Shown here in pieces: positions 27,767-36,370 of a DNA stretch of 64,000 bases. Position 1 is the stretch's first letter; each line of letters starts with the position of its first letter. The notes below the pieces were generated by a model that did no database searches, was not told the origin of the DNA, and saw only the letters and a list, made by a program, of their open reading frames with translations. Source of the stretch: Flavivirga aquimarina (GTDB lineage: Bacteria > Bacteroidota > Bacteroidia > Flavobacteriales > Flavobacteriaceae); contig NZ_JAUOEK010000155.1 in the NCBI RefSeq assembly GCF_030540835.1, positions 1-64,000 on the forward strand, given 5' to 3'. The position numbers and the translations under genes were made by a program.

Positions 27767-28726
27767 TTATTGATTAAACTTCTCGACAGGTTCGCTAAGT
27801 ATAAAAATGCTTTTAATTGTTTGATCGTTTTTTAGTCTCACCTGATGTATACCAGGTTTAGAAATTTGCTTTATCAAATCTTGATTTGGCAGTAATTTCA
27901 ATACTTCATCTCCAATTATTACAGTAGCATTGCTTCCAGTTCTCTTATTTTTAATAGGAATAGAATCTCCGCTGTTAATTCTTATAATATGTGGATTTAA
28001 TTGGTCATTGGAAATCACAATTTGGGAATCGTATACAGCATTAGAATTCGTATAGACTGTTAAAACTATAACAGATATACAAAGAACTCCTGTAAAGCGT
28101 AACAGTCCTTTTTTAAAGAATTTTAAATTGGTTATCGTTACATCGAAATTTTGAACTAATTTACCCAAAGGGTAGCCATACGCTACATGTCCAATGTATG
28201 CCGCCACTAGCGATAACGGCTTAGAAGTTAGCCCAAATAATGCTCCAAATGGAGACACAACAAAAATAGTTTCTAACAACAAAGCATAGGCTATTGCCCA
28301 CCAAAAGCTTCTTCCTCTCATAAATAGGGCATACATAATTCCGAAAGTGATACCATTTGAAAAATGGTAAATCCAGCCAATTGTGTCTGTATATGCATTG
28401 CCAATAGTTGCATCTGTTAACCAAACACCATACATATTTATAGGAGCAAATATGCGGCTCCCCATAAGCATAAATGGAACACGAATTAAATCGTAGCCAA
28501 AGGTTCCTATAAGTCCTCCTATGGCGCCTACTAAAATAAGTTTGAATACCTCTTTACTCTTAAAATATGAAAATAAAAGGACACCTAGCAACAGTATAAT
28601 TGAGGGAATAAATAACAAATAAACAGAATGGTACATTTGAGAATAACCAAAAGATTTAAGTAAAAGAATTCCACCAGAAGGAAGACAAAAAAAGAATACT
28701 ACTAGTTTAAAAATCAGACTTTTCAT
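27767..28726 (-). CDS. Polytopic membrane protein with C-terminal soluble domain
   Basis: 319 residues with about seven membrane helices up to 230 (including PSGGILLLKSFGYSQMYH and LILVGAIGGLIGTFGYDLIRVPFM). A beta-rich C-terminal domain (about 231-319) follows, with HIIRINSGDSIPI, ATVIIGDEVLKLLP and IHQVRLKNDQTIKSIFIL. That domain resembles a cupredoxin-like or Ig-like strand set without clear metal ligands. First gene of the minus-strand operon; it diverges from the amidohydrolase operon across 290 bp. Function unknown. Confidence 0.6.
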   Translation of the reverse strand: MKSLIFKLVVFFFCLPSGGILLLKSFGYSQMYHSVYLLFIPSIILLLGVLLFSYFKSKEVFKLILVGAIGGLIGTFGYDLIRVPFMLMGSRIFAPINMYGVWLTDATIGNAYTDTIGWIYHFSNGITFGIMYALFMRGRSFWWAIAYALLLETIFVVSPFGALFGLTSKPLSLVAAYIGHVAYGYPLGKLVQNFDVTITNLKFFKKGLLRFTGVLCISVIVLTVYTNSNAVYDSQIVISNDQLNPHIIRINSGDSIPIKNKRTGSNATVIIGDEVLKLLPNQDLIKQISKPGIHQVRLKNDQTIKSIFILSEPVEKFNQ

Positions 28727-29016
28727 TAGGAATGGTATCTGTTAATACCATAGCAATGAAGTTAAAAAGATAAATTGAGGTAAGTAATTTATATTTCCCC
28801 TAAGATATGAAAAAATTAAAATTAAGCAAAAAAATTGAAGAGTACGTCTTTCTATATCTATATGATTTACAGACTTTTGGTTATCAAATAAAAGATTGTA
28901 TATTTATATTCAATAATTCTTCCCTATAATTTTTTCGATTGATTTAATCAATTGTTTACTAGTTGTTAGCTATTTAAAGTATTAGCAATTAAAGTAATTT
29001 AGAAACAGATTATATT
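28727..29016. promoter_or_regulatory. Divergent intergenic region between the two halves of the 22.8-34.3 kb locus
   Basis: Holds the start regions of both operons. It contains ATTGATTTAATCAAT at about 28939 (6-bp perfect arms) and a TGGTAT/ATACCA hairpin near 28733. No clear TAnnTTTG box can be assigned with confidence. Confidence 0.4.
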
Positions 29017-30945
29017 ATGTCTAAAAAAATTATAAATGCCCATACACATGTTTTTACCAGCCAATTTGTACCGCCTTTTCTTGCAAAAACCATTGTACCA
29101 TGGCCATTGTATTTTCTAATACACACGCAATGGATTGTTGGACTAGCCAAACGTTATTATCGTTATAAACACGGATTAAAATTCCCCAATAAAAGTACTA
29201 CTGATAAAGGCTGGGATGCGCTTTATAAAAGACGCCGTAAAAAGCGTACACATACTCGTTTATATTACAATATTAAAAGCAGAGTCTATTTATATATACC
29301 ATATAGGCTTATTATATTCTGGCTATCTCTTGTTGCGACCATATATGCCGTGGAATGGTTAGCTGGGATAATAGGTTTGAATCCAGATACATCTAAAATC
29401 ATTAAAGATGTAAAAGATGAATTGGCAAAATACCATCTGTATTTCGAACTAAACGAATGGATAAAGCTCCTTTGGGTTACTACGGTTGTTATTTTTATTA
29501 ACTGGAGCCGTAGGGCTATTTGGTTTGTAATAAAAAGCCTCTTCCCTTTTTTTAATAAAATAGCAAGCTCAAAAGGAATGGAACTTTTGGAGCGCTATTT
29601 ACTTATGGGCCGCTTTGCTTTATACGGATCTCAAAAAGATGTCGCACAACGCGCATTACATCAACTCCCTCCAGGATCGGAAATGATTATTCTTCCTATG
29701 GATATGGAATATATGGGTGCTGGCAAAACAAAGCTAAGACGGGATTTACTTAAAAGTAAAGATGAAAAATTAAAAGATGGCTGGGATCATTCTGATTTTG
29801 GGGACACCTATAAGTATCAAATGAGGGAACTGTGGGAATTTGTTAAAACAAGAAGAGAATCAGGCTCTGCAGAACAATATCATCCTTTCTTGTTTGTAGA
29901 CCCAAGACGTGTAGAAAAAGAAGGAACTGCTTTTTTCGATTACGAACTGGTTAATAACAGAATGAAACTTAAACCTTGCTTCGTAAAAACCTATATAGAA
30001 GAACGCGAATTTAGCGGATTTAAAATATATCCTGCTCTGGGTTATTATGTATTTGATGAGCACTTATTGCCTATTTGGAGATATGCATCAGAAAATAACA
30101 TTCCAATAATGACACATTGCGTTATTGGTGTCATTTATTATCGCGGCCGAAAACAAAAATCATGGAATTATCATCCGGTTTTCAAACAACACTATAGAGA
30201 TAAAAGAAGTCATCTTGCAGAACCTATGTTACTTCCTCAAACAAAAAACGTGGACATGCAATTCAATTTCACCCATCCAATGAATTATTTGTGTGTATAT
30301 GAAGAAGGTTTGTTAAAAGAAGTCCTTAAAGGTGCTAAAAAAGATGCAACAAGGGAGCTTTTTGGATATAAAGATGATGCTACCCCTCTAGCCTACAATC
30401 TAAATAATTTAAAAATTTGTTTAGCACATTATGGTGGTGAAGAAGCATGGACCAAGTTCTTAGAATCCGATCGTGATGTTTACAGTCGTAGTATTATAAA
30501 AAAACCAGATGAAGGCATTATATTTATGAAAAATAGTGAAGGTAAGTTTTCTGAAAGCAAGATTAATAGCCTATGGCATGACACCGATTGGTACGCAATT
30601 ATTACAAGTATGCTTATGCAATATGAAAACATGTATGCAGATTTAAGCTATATTATTAGTAAACCATCTATTTATCCGCTTCTTAATCTTACCCTACAAA
30701 AAGGCAAAGATTATGAAGAACAATATAAAAACTATGAAGCTGAACCTTCACCTAACAAAAAAGCATCCCATTTAAAAGGAAGAAACAGGTTGCGTAGTCA
30801 TATCCTTTACGGCACAGATTTTTATGTAGTACGCAATCATAATTCTGACAAAGATCTGTTTGTAGAAACAAAAGCAGCCATAAGTGAAGAAAGTTTTGAT
30901 CTTATAGCCAGAGAAAACACATTTAATTATTTATCGCGTAATTAA
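29017..30945 (+). CDS. Membrane-embedded amidohydrolase-superfamily protein
   Basis: A TIM-barrel metal-dependent hydrolase of the Amidohydro_2 type. The metal motif HTH is at 9-11 (INAHTHVF), and further ligand candidates are His367 in IMTHC, His471 in CLAHYGG and Asp601 in YGTDFY; Lys336 in GFKIYPALGYY sits where the family often has a conserved Lys or His. Unusually, two hydrophobic helices (about 92-117 and 150-175) are inserted after the first barrel strand, with a basic KRRRKKRTHTR stretch before them. The protein should therefore be anchored in the inner membrane. 642 residues is long for the family. It is the first gene of a three-gene operon with HNH/AAA proteins (11-nt gap). Substrate unknown. 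Confidence 0.75.
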   Translation: MSKKIINAHTHVFTSQFVPPFLAKTIVPWPLYFLIHTQWIVGLAKRYYRYKHGLKFPNKSTTDKGWDALYKRRRKKRTHTRLYYNIKSRVYLYIPYRLIIFWLSLVATIYAVEWLAGIIGLNPDTSKIIKDVKDELAKYHLYFELNEWIKLLWVTTVVIFINWSRRAIWFVIKSLFPFFNKIASSKGMELLERYLLMGRFALYGSQKDVAQRALHQLPPGSEMIILPMDMEYMGAGKTKLRRDLLKSKDEKLKDGWDHSDFGDTYKYQMRELWEFVKTRRESGSAEQYHPFLFVDPRRVEKEGTAFFDYELVNNRMKLKPCFVKTYIEEREFSGFKIYPALGYYVFDEHLLPIWRYASENNIPIMTHCVIGVIYYRGRKQKSWNYHPVFKQHYRDKRSHLAEPMLLPQTKNVDMQFNFTHPMNYLCVYEEGLLKEVLKGAKKDATRELFGYKDDATPLAYNLNNLKICLAHYGGEEAWTKFLESDRDVYSRSIIKKPDEGIIFMKNSEGKFSESKINSLWHDTDWYAIITSMLMQYENMYADLSYIISKPSIYPLLNLTLQKGKDYEEQYKNYEAEPSPNKKASHLKGRNRLRSHILYGTDFYVVRNHNSDKDLFVETKAAISEESFDLIARENTFNYLSRN

Positions 30946-30956
30946 AACCCAAAACT

Positions 30957-33200
30957 ATGATTTATGTAAATCGTACCCAGATTGAAAAGCCAGCAATTTT
31001 TGAATCAACAAAAATGGTTGAAGAATTTGAAAAGATGAAACGTTTTCATTTAGAAGAAGACTATGGTAGTAAATTTAAACGTTATCGGTTTTCGTCTATT
31101 CTAACAAACTCAAAAATTAAAGAAGCTGTGAAACATTTATTTAATGGAAAATGTGCTTACTGCGAAAGTTCTATAGGAGCTAATGATTTTGGTGATATCG
31201 ATTTATTTCGACCTAAATCGGGTGCGATGAATACCGATGGATCATTTGATCCCGATCACTATTGGTGGCTGGCTTACGAATGGAATAACCTGTATCTGTC
31301 TTGTCAAGTTTGCAATCAGCGCTATAAACGTAATAACTTTCCGGTTAAAGGGCTACGAGCAGCTATTATGGGAGACCTTTCTGTTGAAGACCCCCTATTA
31401 CTTGACCCATGCCAATATGAAGATTTTATAGAACAGCATATAGGTTACGAAAAAGAACGCGCTATTCCATTAACAGAAAGAGGAAATAGCACCATAAAAA
31501 TATTGGGATTAAATAGAGAAGAGTTACTTATTGCTAGGAAAAAAGAGTTGAGGGCTCTAGATGCTGCCATAAAAACTGGTCCCTTTTATCAAGCCTCGCA
31601 GGACAAAAAGAGTACAGGTTATGATATGAAACGTATAGACCGTCTTATAAGTCCAGACAGTCCATTTTTAGCATGTAAATGGGCTAATTATTGGGTTCCA
31701 CTTACAGAAGCAAAAAAAGGGTATTTGCCAGACTATTTACCTTTTTATGAAAAAAAACGCGTATTTAAGTCTAAAAAAAGGACAACAACTCAGGCTCAAA
31801 TAACTTCTGTAAAAGAACCTGCTAGAAAAGCATACTCGCTTGATAAGATGAACGAAGGTGCTAAGAATGAGTATTTTGGACAAAGTAGATGGATAACTAA
31901 AGTAAAAATCAAGAACTTTAAAATTATTGAAGATTTAGAACTCGAATTCTCAAGTACCGATACTACTAATAAAATTAAAGATTTTAAAGAACCCTGGATG
32001 GCACTTTTGGGAGAGAATGGCACAGGAAAAAGTACCGTACTACAAGCTATCGCTTTAACTTTAGCTGGAGAAGAACGACTTAATCGACTCAATTTAAATG
32101 CTTCAAAATTTGTAAACAGAAATACAAATGAAGACAGTGGTTGGGTTAAAGTTTATTTAAACGATCGTAAAACACCAATTACACTAAACATCTCTAAATC
32201 TTCTAATAGTTTTAGTATAACCCCCAAAGCACCACAACTTATAGTGAGATCATACGGATCAACAAGGCTTTTTTCGAAAGACCCTGATAATTTACACGAA
32301 AAAGACTTTCTGTTTATTGAAAATTTATTCGACCCACTCGTTTTATTACTCAATGGTAACAAATGGCTAATAGAAAAAATAAACGACGAAAAGTTATTTC
32401 CAGAAATTGCTAAAAGTCTTAGCGACTTATTGTCTTTAAACGAAGATCAATATTTTTACCCAGATAAGGACGAGAAAGGTAATCCCATCGTTTGTTTGCA
32501 ATTATACCCTAACAAAAAGGGGATTCCATTAGATGATTTAAGTGCAGGATACAAGGCTATATTAGCTTTAGGCTTAGATATTATGATGGGCTTTGGTCAA
32601 ATTTGGCCGTCAATTTTCAATGCTCAAGGCATCGTCTTGGTAGATGAAATAGGAGTTCATTTACATCCGCGTTGGAAGATGCGTATAATAAATGCATTAC
32701 GAAAAACATTTCCTGGAATAAATTTCATTATTGCTACGCATGAGCCTCTTTGTCTTCGAGGCTTAGAAGAAGGCGAAGTTATCCTAATGAATTTAGATGA
32801 AAGCAAAAATATTGAAATCATAACCGACTTACCATCTCCAAAACGCATGCGTGTGGGACAATTATTAACTTCGGTATTTGGGCTTTACACAACTATGGAT
32901 CCTGAGTTAGAAAAACTCTATAGTGAGTTTTATCATTTACAAGGACTTAGAAAAATGACTATAGATGAAAATGACCGATTTGAAGAGCTAAAAGACATCT
33001 TAAAAGATGATATAAAAGAAGACCCTGTAACAGGAGAACAAAGATTAGAAGCTATGCTGGGAGAAGATATGAGGGAAATGCTTGGTTTTGAAATTATAGA
33101 ACAAAAAATTGCCGATTACAAAACAGGTAAATCACGACCAAATCTAAAAGACTTGAAAAAAGAAACTTTAGACGAAGTAAAAAAACTATGGGAAAGCTAA
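30957..33200 (+). CDS. HNH-domain/AAA ATPase fusion (Septu PtuB-PtuA-like)
   Basis: N-terminal HNH module of the PtuB/TIGR02646 type: Cys66/Cys69 in GKCAYCES, IDLFRPK (81-87), YWWLAYEWNNLYLSC with Cys116/Cys119. The position equivalent to the family's catalytic His is Leu83 (nucleotides confirm TTA), so nuclease activity is doubtful. A linker of about 120 residues leads to an SMC/Rad50-like ATPase: Walker A GENGTGKST (352-360), signature-like LSAGYKAI (528-535), Walker B GIVLVDEIGVHLHP (558-571), H-loop ATHEP (593-597). In Septu and retron-Ec78 systems these functions sit in two proteins, PtuA and PtuB; here they are one chain, followed after 13 nt by a second HNH gene. Likely role: nucleic-acid defence, inferred. 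Confidence 0.85.
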   Translation: MIYVNRTQIEKPAIFESTKMVEEFEKMKRFHLEEDYGSKFKRYRFSSILTNSKIKEAVKHLFNGKCAYCESSIGANDFGDIDLFRPKSGAMNTDGSFDPDHYWWLAYEWNNLYLSCQVCNQRYKRNNFPVKGLRAAIMGDLSVEDPLLLDPCQYEDFIEQHIGYEKERAIPLTERGNSTIKILGLNREELLIARKKELRALDAAIKTGPFYQASQDKKSTGYDMKRIDRLISPDSPFLACKWANYWVPLTEAKKGYLPDYLPFYEKKRVFKSKKRTTTQAQITSVKEPARKAYSLDKMNEGAKNEYFGQSRWITKVKIKNFKIIEDLELEFSSTDTTNKIKDFKEPWMALLGENGTGKSTVLQAIALTLAGEERLNRLNLNASKFVNRNTNEDSGWVKVYLNDRKTPITLNISKSSNSFSITPKAPQLIVRSYGSTRLFSKDPDNLHEKDFLFIENLFDPLVLLLNGNKWLIEKINDEKLFPEIAKSLSDLLSLNEDQYFYPDKDEKGNPIVCLQLYPNKKGIPLDDLSAGYKAILALGLDIMMGFGQIWPSIFNAQGIVLVDEIGVHLHPRWKMRIINALRKTFPGINFIIATHEPLCLRGLEEGEVILMNLDESKNIEIITDLPSPKRMRVGQLLTSVFGLYTTMDPELEKLYSEFYHLQGLRKMTIDENDRFEELKDILKDDIKEDPVTGEQRLEAMLGEDMREMLGFEIIEQKIADYKTGKSRPNLKDLKKETLDEVKKLWES

Positions 33201-33213
33201 TAATAAAGAAAAG

Positions 33214-34275
33214 ATGATAAAAATAGAGCGTCCAGAGCAACCAGATATCCCTATTTACACTACTAAAAATAGTACACTCGATAGAAATGCCGCAAAAGAC
33301 ACCGCATTACGCGACAAATTAAAGCTTTTAATAGACGGAGCACTACCCCATTTTGAAAATATTTTCGATCGATTATCTACCAATGGTAAATTCTCGAAAG
33401 CTGAGACTGAAACCTTAAAGGCTATCGCCTTTTTTGCTGATGAGGCTAACTTTAATAATGACAAAAAGTTAACAACCGAGAAAAATTTAAAGTTTGGCGT
33501 TTATAAAGATGATGCATTAAAAAAGAAGTTAAAAGCAGTTTTTAATAACAAATGTGCATATTGTGAAAGTGATTTTACTCATGTAACACCTCCAGATATT
33601 GAGCATTTTAGGCCAAAAGCAGCTATAAACCCATTCACAAATCAAAAAGATGAAACACTAATATATCCAGGGTATTATTGGCTTGGAGCCGATTGGGATA
33701 ACTTACTTTGGTCCTGCCCATTATGTAACAGAAAGACCAAACAAGAAATCCCTGATGCGGTAGAGCCTGTTCCTGTGGGTAAAAAAAACCGTTTTCCTGT
33801 TAACAATGGAAATCGAATTCGGCACCACCACCAGATTGTTAATGATGAGGAATCCCACAGACTTTTAATAGATCCATGCAAAGAAGATCCATCCGAACAT
33901 TTAGAGTTTCAAACCGATGGATTAGTAATGGCTAAATTAGATGACCAAGGTAACCCAAGTCCTATGGGGCAAGCCTCCATACCTGCTTATGCTTTAAACA
34001 GAGCTGATTTAAAGCACTGGCGAGAAGAAGAAATTATTACTTTAGAAGGGCTTCTATTGGGTATAATGTCATCTATTGAACTATTTATAAATGCAGCCGA
34101 TCCAGACAAAAAAGAAGCTTATAAACAGCGTTTTCTGAAAATAAAAAAAGTTATAAAACACAAACTTTCACCCGAAGCTCAATATTTAGCTCAAAAAAAA
34201 GTGGTAGTCGATGCTTTTTTCGAACAAGAAGGTTTGGAGGCAATAGGTTTAACGAAAGAGGGGTTGTTAAATTGA
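33214..34275 (+). CDS. Stand-alone HNH endonuclease (PtuB-like)
   Basis: 353 residues. The HNH core is complete: Cys114/Cys117 in NKCAYCES, Glu130-His131 in PDIEHFRPK, Asn163 in WDNLLWSC, Cys168/Cys171 in SCPLCN. The family arrangement (Cys pair, EHFRPK, WxN, Cys pair) matches PtuB-type HNH nucleases paired with AAA ATPases. It retains the His that the fused HNH domain lacks, so it is the likely active nuclease of the locus. A helical N-terminal 100 residues and a C-terminal helical region are not assigned. Last gene of the operon; AAAGAAAAG precedes the start. Confidence 0.85.
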   Translation: MIKIERPEQPDIPIYTTKNSTLDRNAAKDTALRDKLKLLIDGALPHFENIFDRLSTNGKFSKAETETLKAIAFFADEANFNNDKKLTTEKNLKFGVYKDDALKKKLKAVFNNKCAYCESDFTHVTPPDIEHFRPKAAINPFTNQKDETLIYPGYYWLGADWDNLLWSCPLCNRKTKQEIPDAVEPVPVGKKNRFPVNNGNRIRHHHQIVNDEESHRLLIDPCKEDPSEHLEFQTDGLVMAKLDDQGNPSPMGQASIPAYALNRADLKHWREEEIITLEGLLLGIMSSIELFINAADPDKKEAYKQRFLKIKKVIKHKLSPEAQYLAQKKVVVDAFFEQEGLEAIGLTKEGLLN

Positions 34276-34329
34276 AAAATATCTTCTCGAATTTTTTAAG
34301 GCTGCATTGCAATCTATAGGCAAAAAAAA

Positions 34330-34368
34330 ACATTTATTAATGATTTAATATTAATCATTAATAAATGT
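34330..34368 (-). terminator. Terminator between convergent genes
   Basis: A perfect 16-bp stem with a 7-nt loop. On the minus strand it is followed by U's from a run of nine A, so it ends the 34422-35051 transcript. It may also stop the HNH operon from the other side. Confidence 0.85.
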
Positions 34369-34421
34369 GATTTAAAAACCAGCTTGGGTTTTAGAAAAAA
34401 ACCAAACTTAAAACAAATTAT

Positions 34422-35051
34422 TTAGTAAGATTCTACCTCTTTACCTAATATAATATCTCTTTTAGCAACAAATAGACCTTCTTTTTTATCTAGTTTAAGA
34501 ATTCTATCACCAACGTCTTCTCGTTTTACTTTAGAACGTTTATTGCTTAATAAAGGATCGTCATCAAAAAGGAATGTTTCAATTTTATACTCAGGTTTTC
34601 CAGGCTCTTTAATAATTGGAAGTATCTGCTTAAGTTCATTTCCATATATGTATTTACCAGGAACAAAAGTGTAAAATGTATAATGTCCGTCAGCATCAGT
34701 TTTTACCCAACCTCTGTGATGTACATAACGTTTTTTGTTATATTTTTTTAATTCAAAATTCCCATCCTCATCTGCTTGGTGTATAAAGAGAAGTACATTT
34801 TTTGCAGGTGTTACACCATCGCTTTCATAAATAGTGCCTTCAATTTTTAATTTATTACGCTTAGATACAAAGTCTGGTATCGTATCTGTATTATTTAGTT
34901 GTTTTTCCGAATAGTCATAAATAGGACTACGTTTTTTATAATCTTCCGGTTTTTCTTGTAAATTATCTGCACTCGCCGATTCTTGTGCAATAATCGTATG
35001 GCATGAACAAATAAGACATGCTAAACAAAATATGTTTATTAGATTTTTCAT
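34422..35051 (-). CDS. Intradiol-dioxygenase-fold lipoprotein, probably non-catalytic
   Basis: Signal peptide with a possible lipobox (ICSC, Cys17). The core (about 68-185) fits the intradiol ring-cleavage dioxygenase beta-fold: IEGTIYESDGVTPAKNVLLF, HRGWVKTDADGHYTFYTFVPGKY, then FLFDDDPLL. The His-x-His pair that normally follows the PGxY segment as iron ligands is absent (ELKQILPIIKEPG instead). This suggests a structural or binding protein rather than a ring-cleaving enzyme. It stands alone. Confidence 0.7.
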   Translation of the reverse strand: MKNLINIFCLACLICSCHTIIAQESASADNLQEKPEDYKKRSPIYDYSEKQLNNTDTIPDFVSKRNKLKIEGTIYESDGVTPAKNVLLFIHQADEDGNFELKKYNKKRYVHHRGWVKTDADGHYTFYTFVPGKYIYGNELKQILPIIKEPGKPEYKIETFLFDDDPLLSNKRSKVKREDVGDRILKLDKKEGLFVAKRDIILGKEVESY

Positions 35052-35396
35052 AGGACTAAGGCTTAAAATTTATATAAAATTAAGCCATTATTTCTATAAT
35101 AAACTAAAAACTACGTGAACTCTTAAATTACACGATGAAATGATTTTGTTTGCAAAATTCATCGATAAAATAACCAAATCTTTACAAATTATTATTATTA
35201 ATCTGTAGTCCAATGATTACAAAATAAAATGAAAATTGAGATAGTAATTATTAATATAAAACATATTAAATCTACTTTTTTAACTATGAATTAACAAAAA
35301 AATCTAACAATATATTAACATATTTTCGAGTGATTTTTATCTAATTTCGCTCATTAAATAAACACCTTTATTCTGTTCGTGTTTTCGAGTTTTTAT
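35052..35396. promoter_or_regulatory. AT-rich region with candidate promoter of the M23 peptidase gene
   Basis: No gene seen. TAATTTCG at 35342-35349 resembles the Bacteroidota TAnnTTTG box and lies about 50 nt before the peptidase ATG. Upstream is a T-rich stretch with TTTTCG near 35323. The divergent gene at 35051 must also start from here. Confidence 0.35.
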
Positions 35397-36320
35397 ATGA
35401 AATTTCTAATCTTTTTCTCTTTTTTAATACTAACTATCTTTAGCTACGGACAAGAAACCCCTACTACAATTCAATTAACAGATTTTTCAGAGTTTCCTTT
35501 TATTAAAAAAGATATAAAAATTGAGAACTCAAAAAATGATACCTATTTAAATAATCGTATTTCAGATATAAGAAAAACGCACTGGGACACTACAGTTTAC
35601 AACCCATATAAAAATGTAAAAATTGATTTTCCTGTAAAAATTGAGTTTGAGGATACGACCTATACCCCTCCTATTAATTTTAAAAAAGTGGTGACTTCTC
35701 GTTACGGATGGCGAAGAGGAAGAGCGCATAGAGGTATTGATATCGATCTAGTTACTGGTGATAGTGTGGTATCGATGTTTGATGGTGTTGTACGTTTAGC
35801 TAGTTATACCAGAGGACATGGAAAAACAGTTATAGTAAGGCATTATAATGGTCTAGAAACGGTTTATGCTCATTTATCTAAATATTCGGTAAAGGCTAAC
35901 GATACGATACAGAAAGGCCAACTTCTTGGTTCTGGTGGAGCTACGGGTAACGCCAGAGGTAGCCATCTACATTTGTGTGTTAATTATAAAGGAATTTCAA
36001 TAAACCCGGAGTACTTATTTAACTTTGGTAAAGAGAATACTATTCGGTCTAAAAAAATATGGGTTACAGAAAATTGGGTAAAACCCGGACTTCATAGCTC
36101 TAAAAGACAAACCAAATTAAAGATTTTACATACTAAAGAAGAAGCAATTGCCAGTTTAAAAAAACGCAAAGTTGTTTATATTGTAAAAAGTGGTGATACA
36201 CTCTCTCGTATTGCGTCTAAAAATAATATATCAATGTCTACTATTTGCAAAACAAACCGCATAAGAAAGACTTCCACTTTACGCATAGGGCAAAGATTGG
36301 TTCTTGAGTATACGTTTTAA
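35397..36320 (+). CDS. M23-family peptidase with C-terminal LysM domain
   Basis: A cell-wall lytic or regulatory endopeptidase. I chose the ATG at 35397, which gives a signal peptide ending near SYGQE; the GTG at 35379 only adds six residues. The LytM/M23 core (about 95-215) has SRYGWRRGRAHRGIDID (His and Asp zinc ligands) and GSHLHL (His-x-His). The final 45 residues are a LysM repeat (VKSGDTLSRIASKNNISM...), which binds peptidoglycan. Both zinc motifs are intact, so it should be active. Confidence 0.92.
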   Translation: MKFLIFFSFLILTIFSYGQETPTTIQLTDFSEFPFIKKDIKIENSKNDTYLNNRISDIRKTHWDTTVYNPYKNVKIDFPVKIEFEDTTYTPPINFKKVVTSRYGWRRGRAHRGIDIDLVTGDSVVSMFDGVVRLASYTRGHGKTVIVRHYNGLETVYAHLSKYSVKANDTIQKGQLLGSGGATGNARGSHLHLCVNYKGISINPEYLFNFGKENTIRSKKIWVTENWVKPGLHSSKRQTKLKILHTKEEAIASLKKRKVVYIVKSGDTLSRIASKNNISMSTICKTNRIRKTSTLRIGQRLVLEYTF

Positions 36321-36370
36321 AAACTAAACTTTTTTATTAATCTTTCTTGAATTGATAGATATTAATCGAT

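Noticed and set aside
28221-28424. Possible alternative gene inside the 319-residue membrane protein
   Set aside because: It is a shadow frame of the membrane helices; Cys/Trp-rich composition without a start context.
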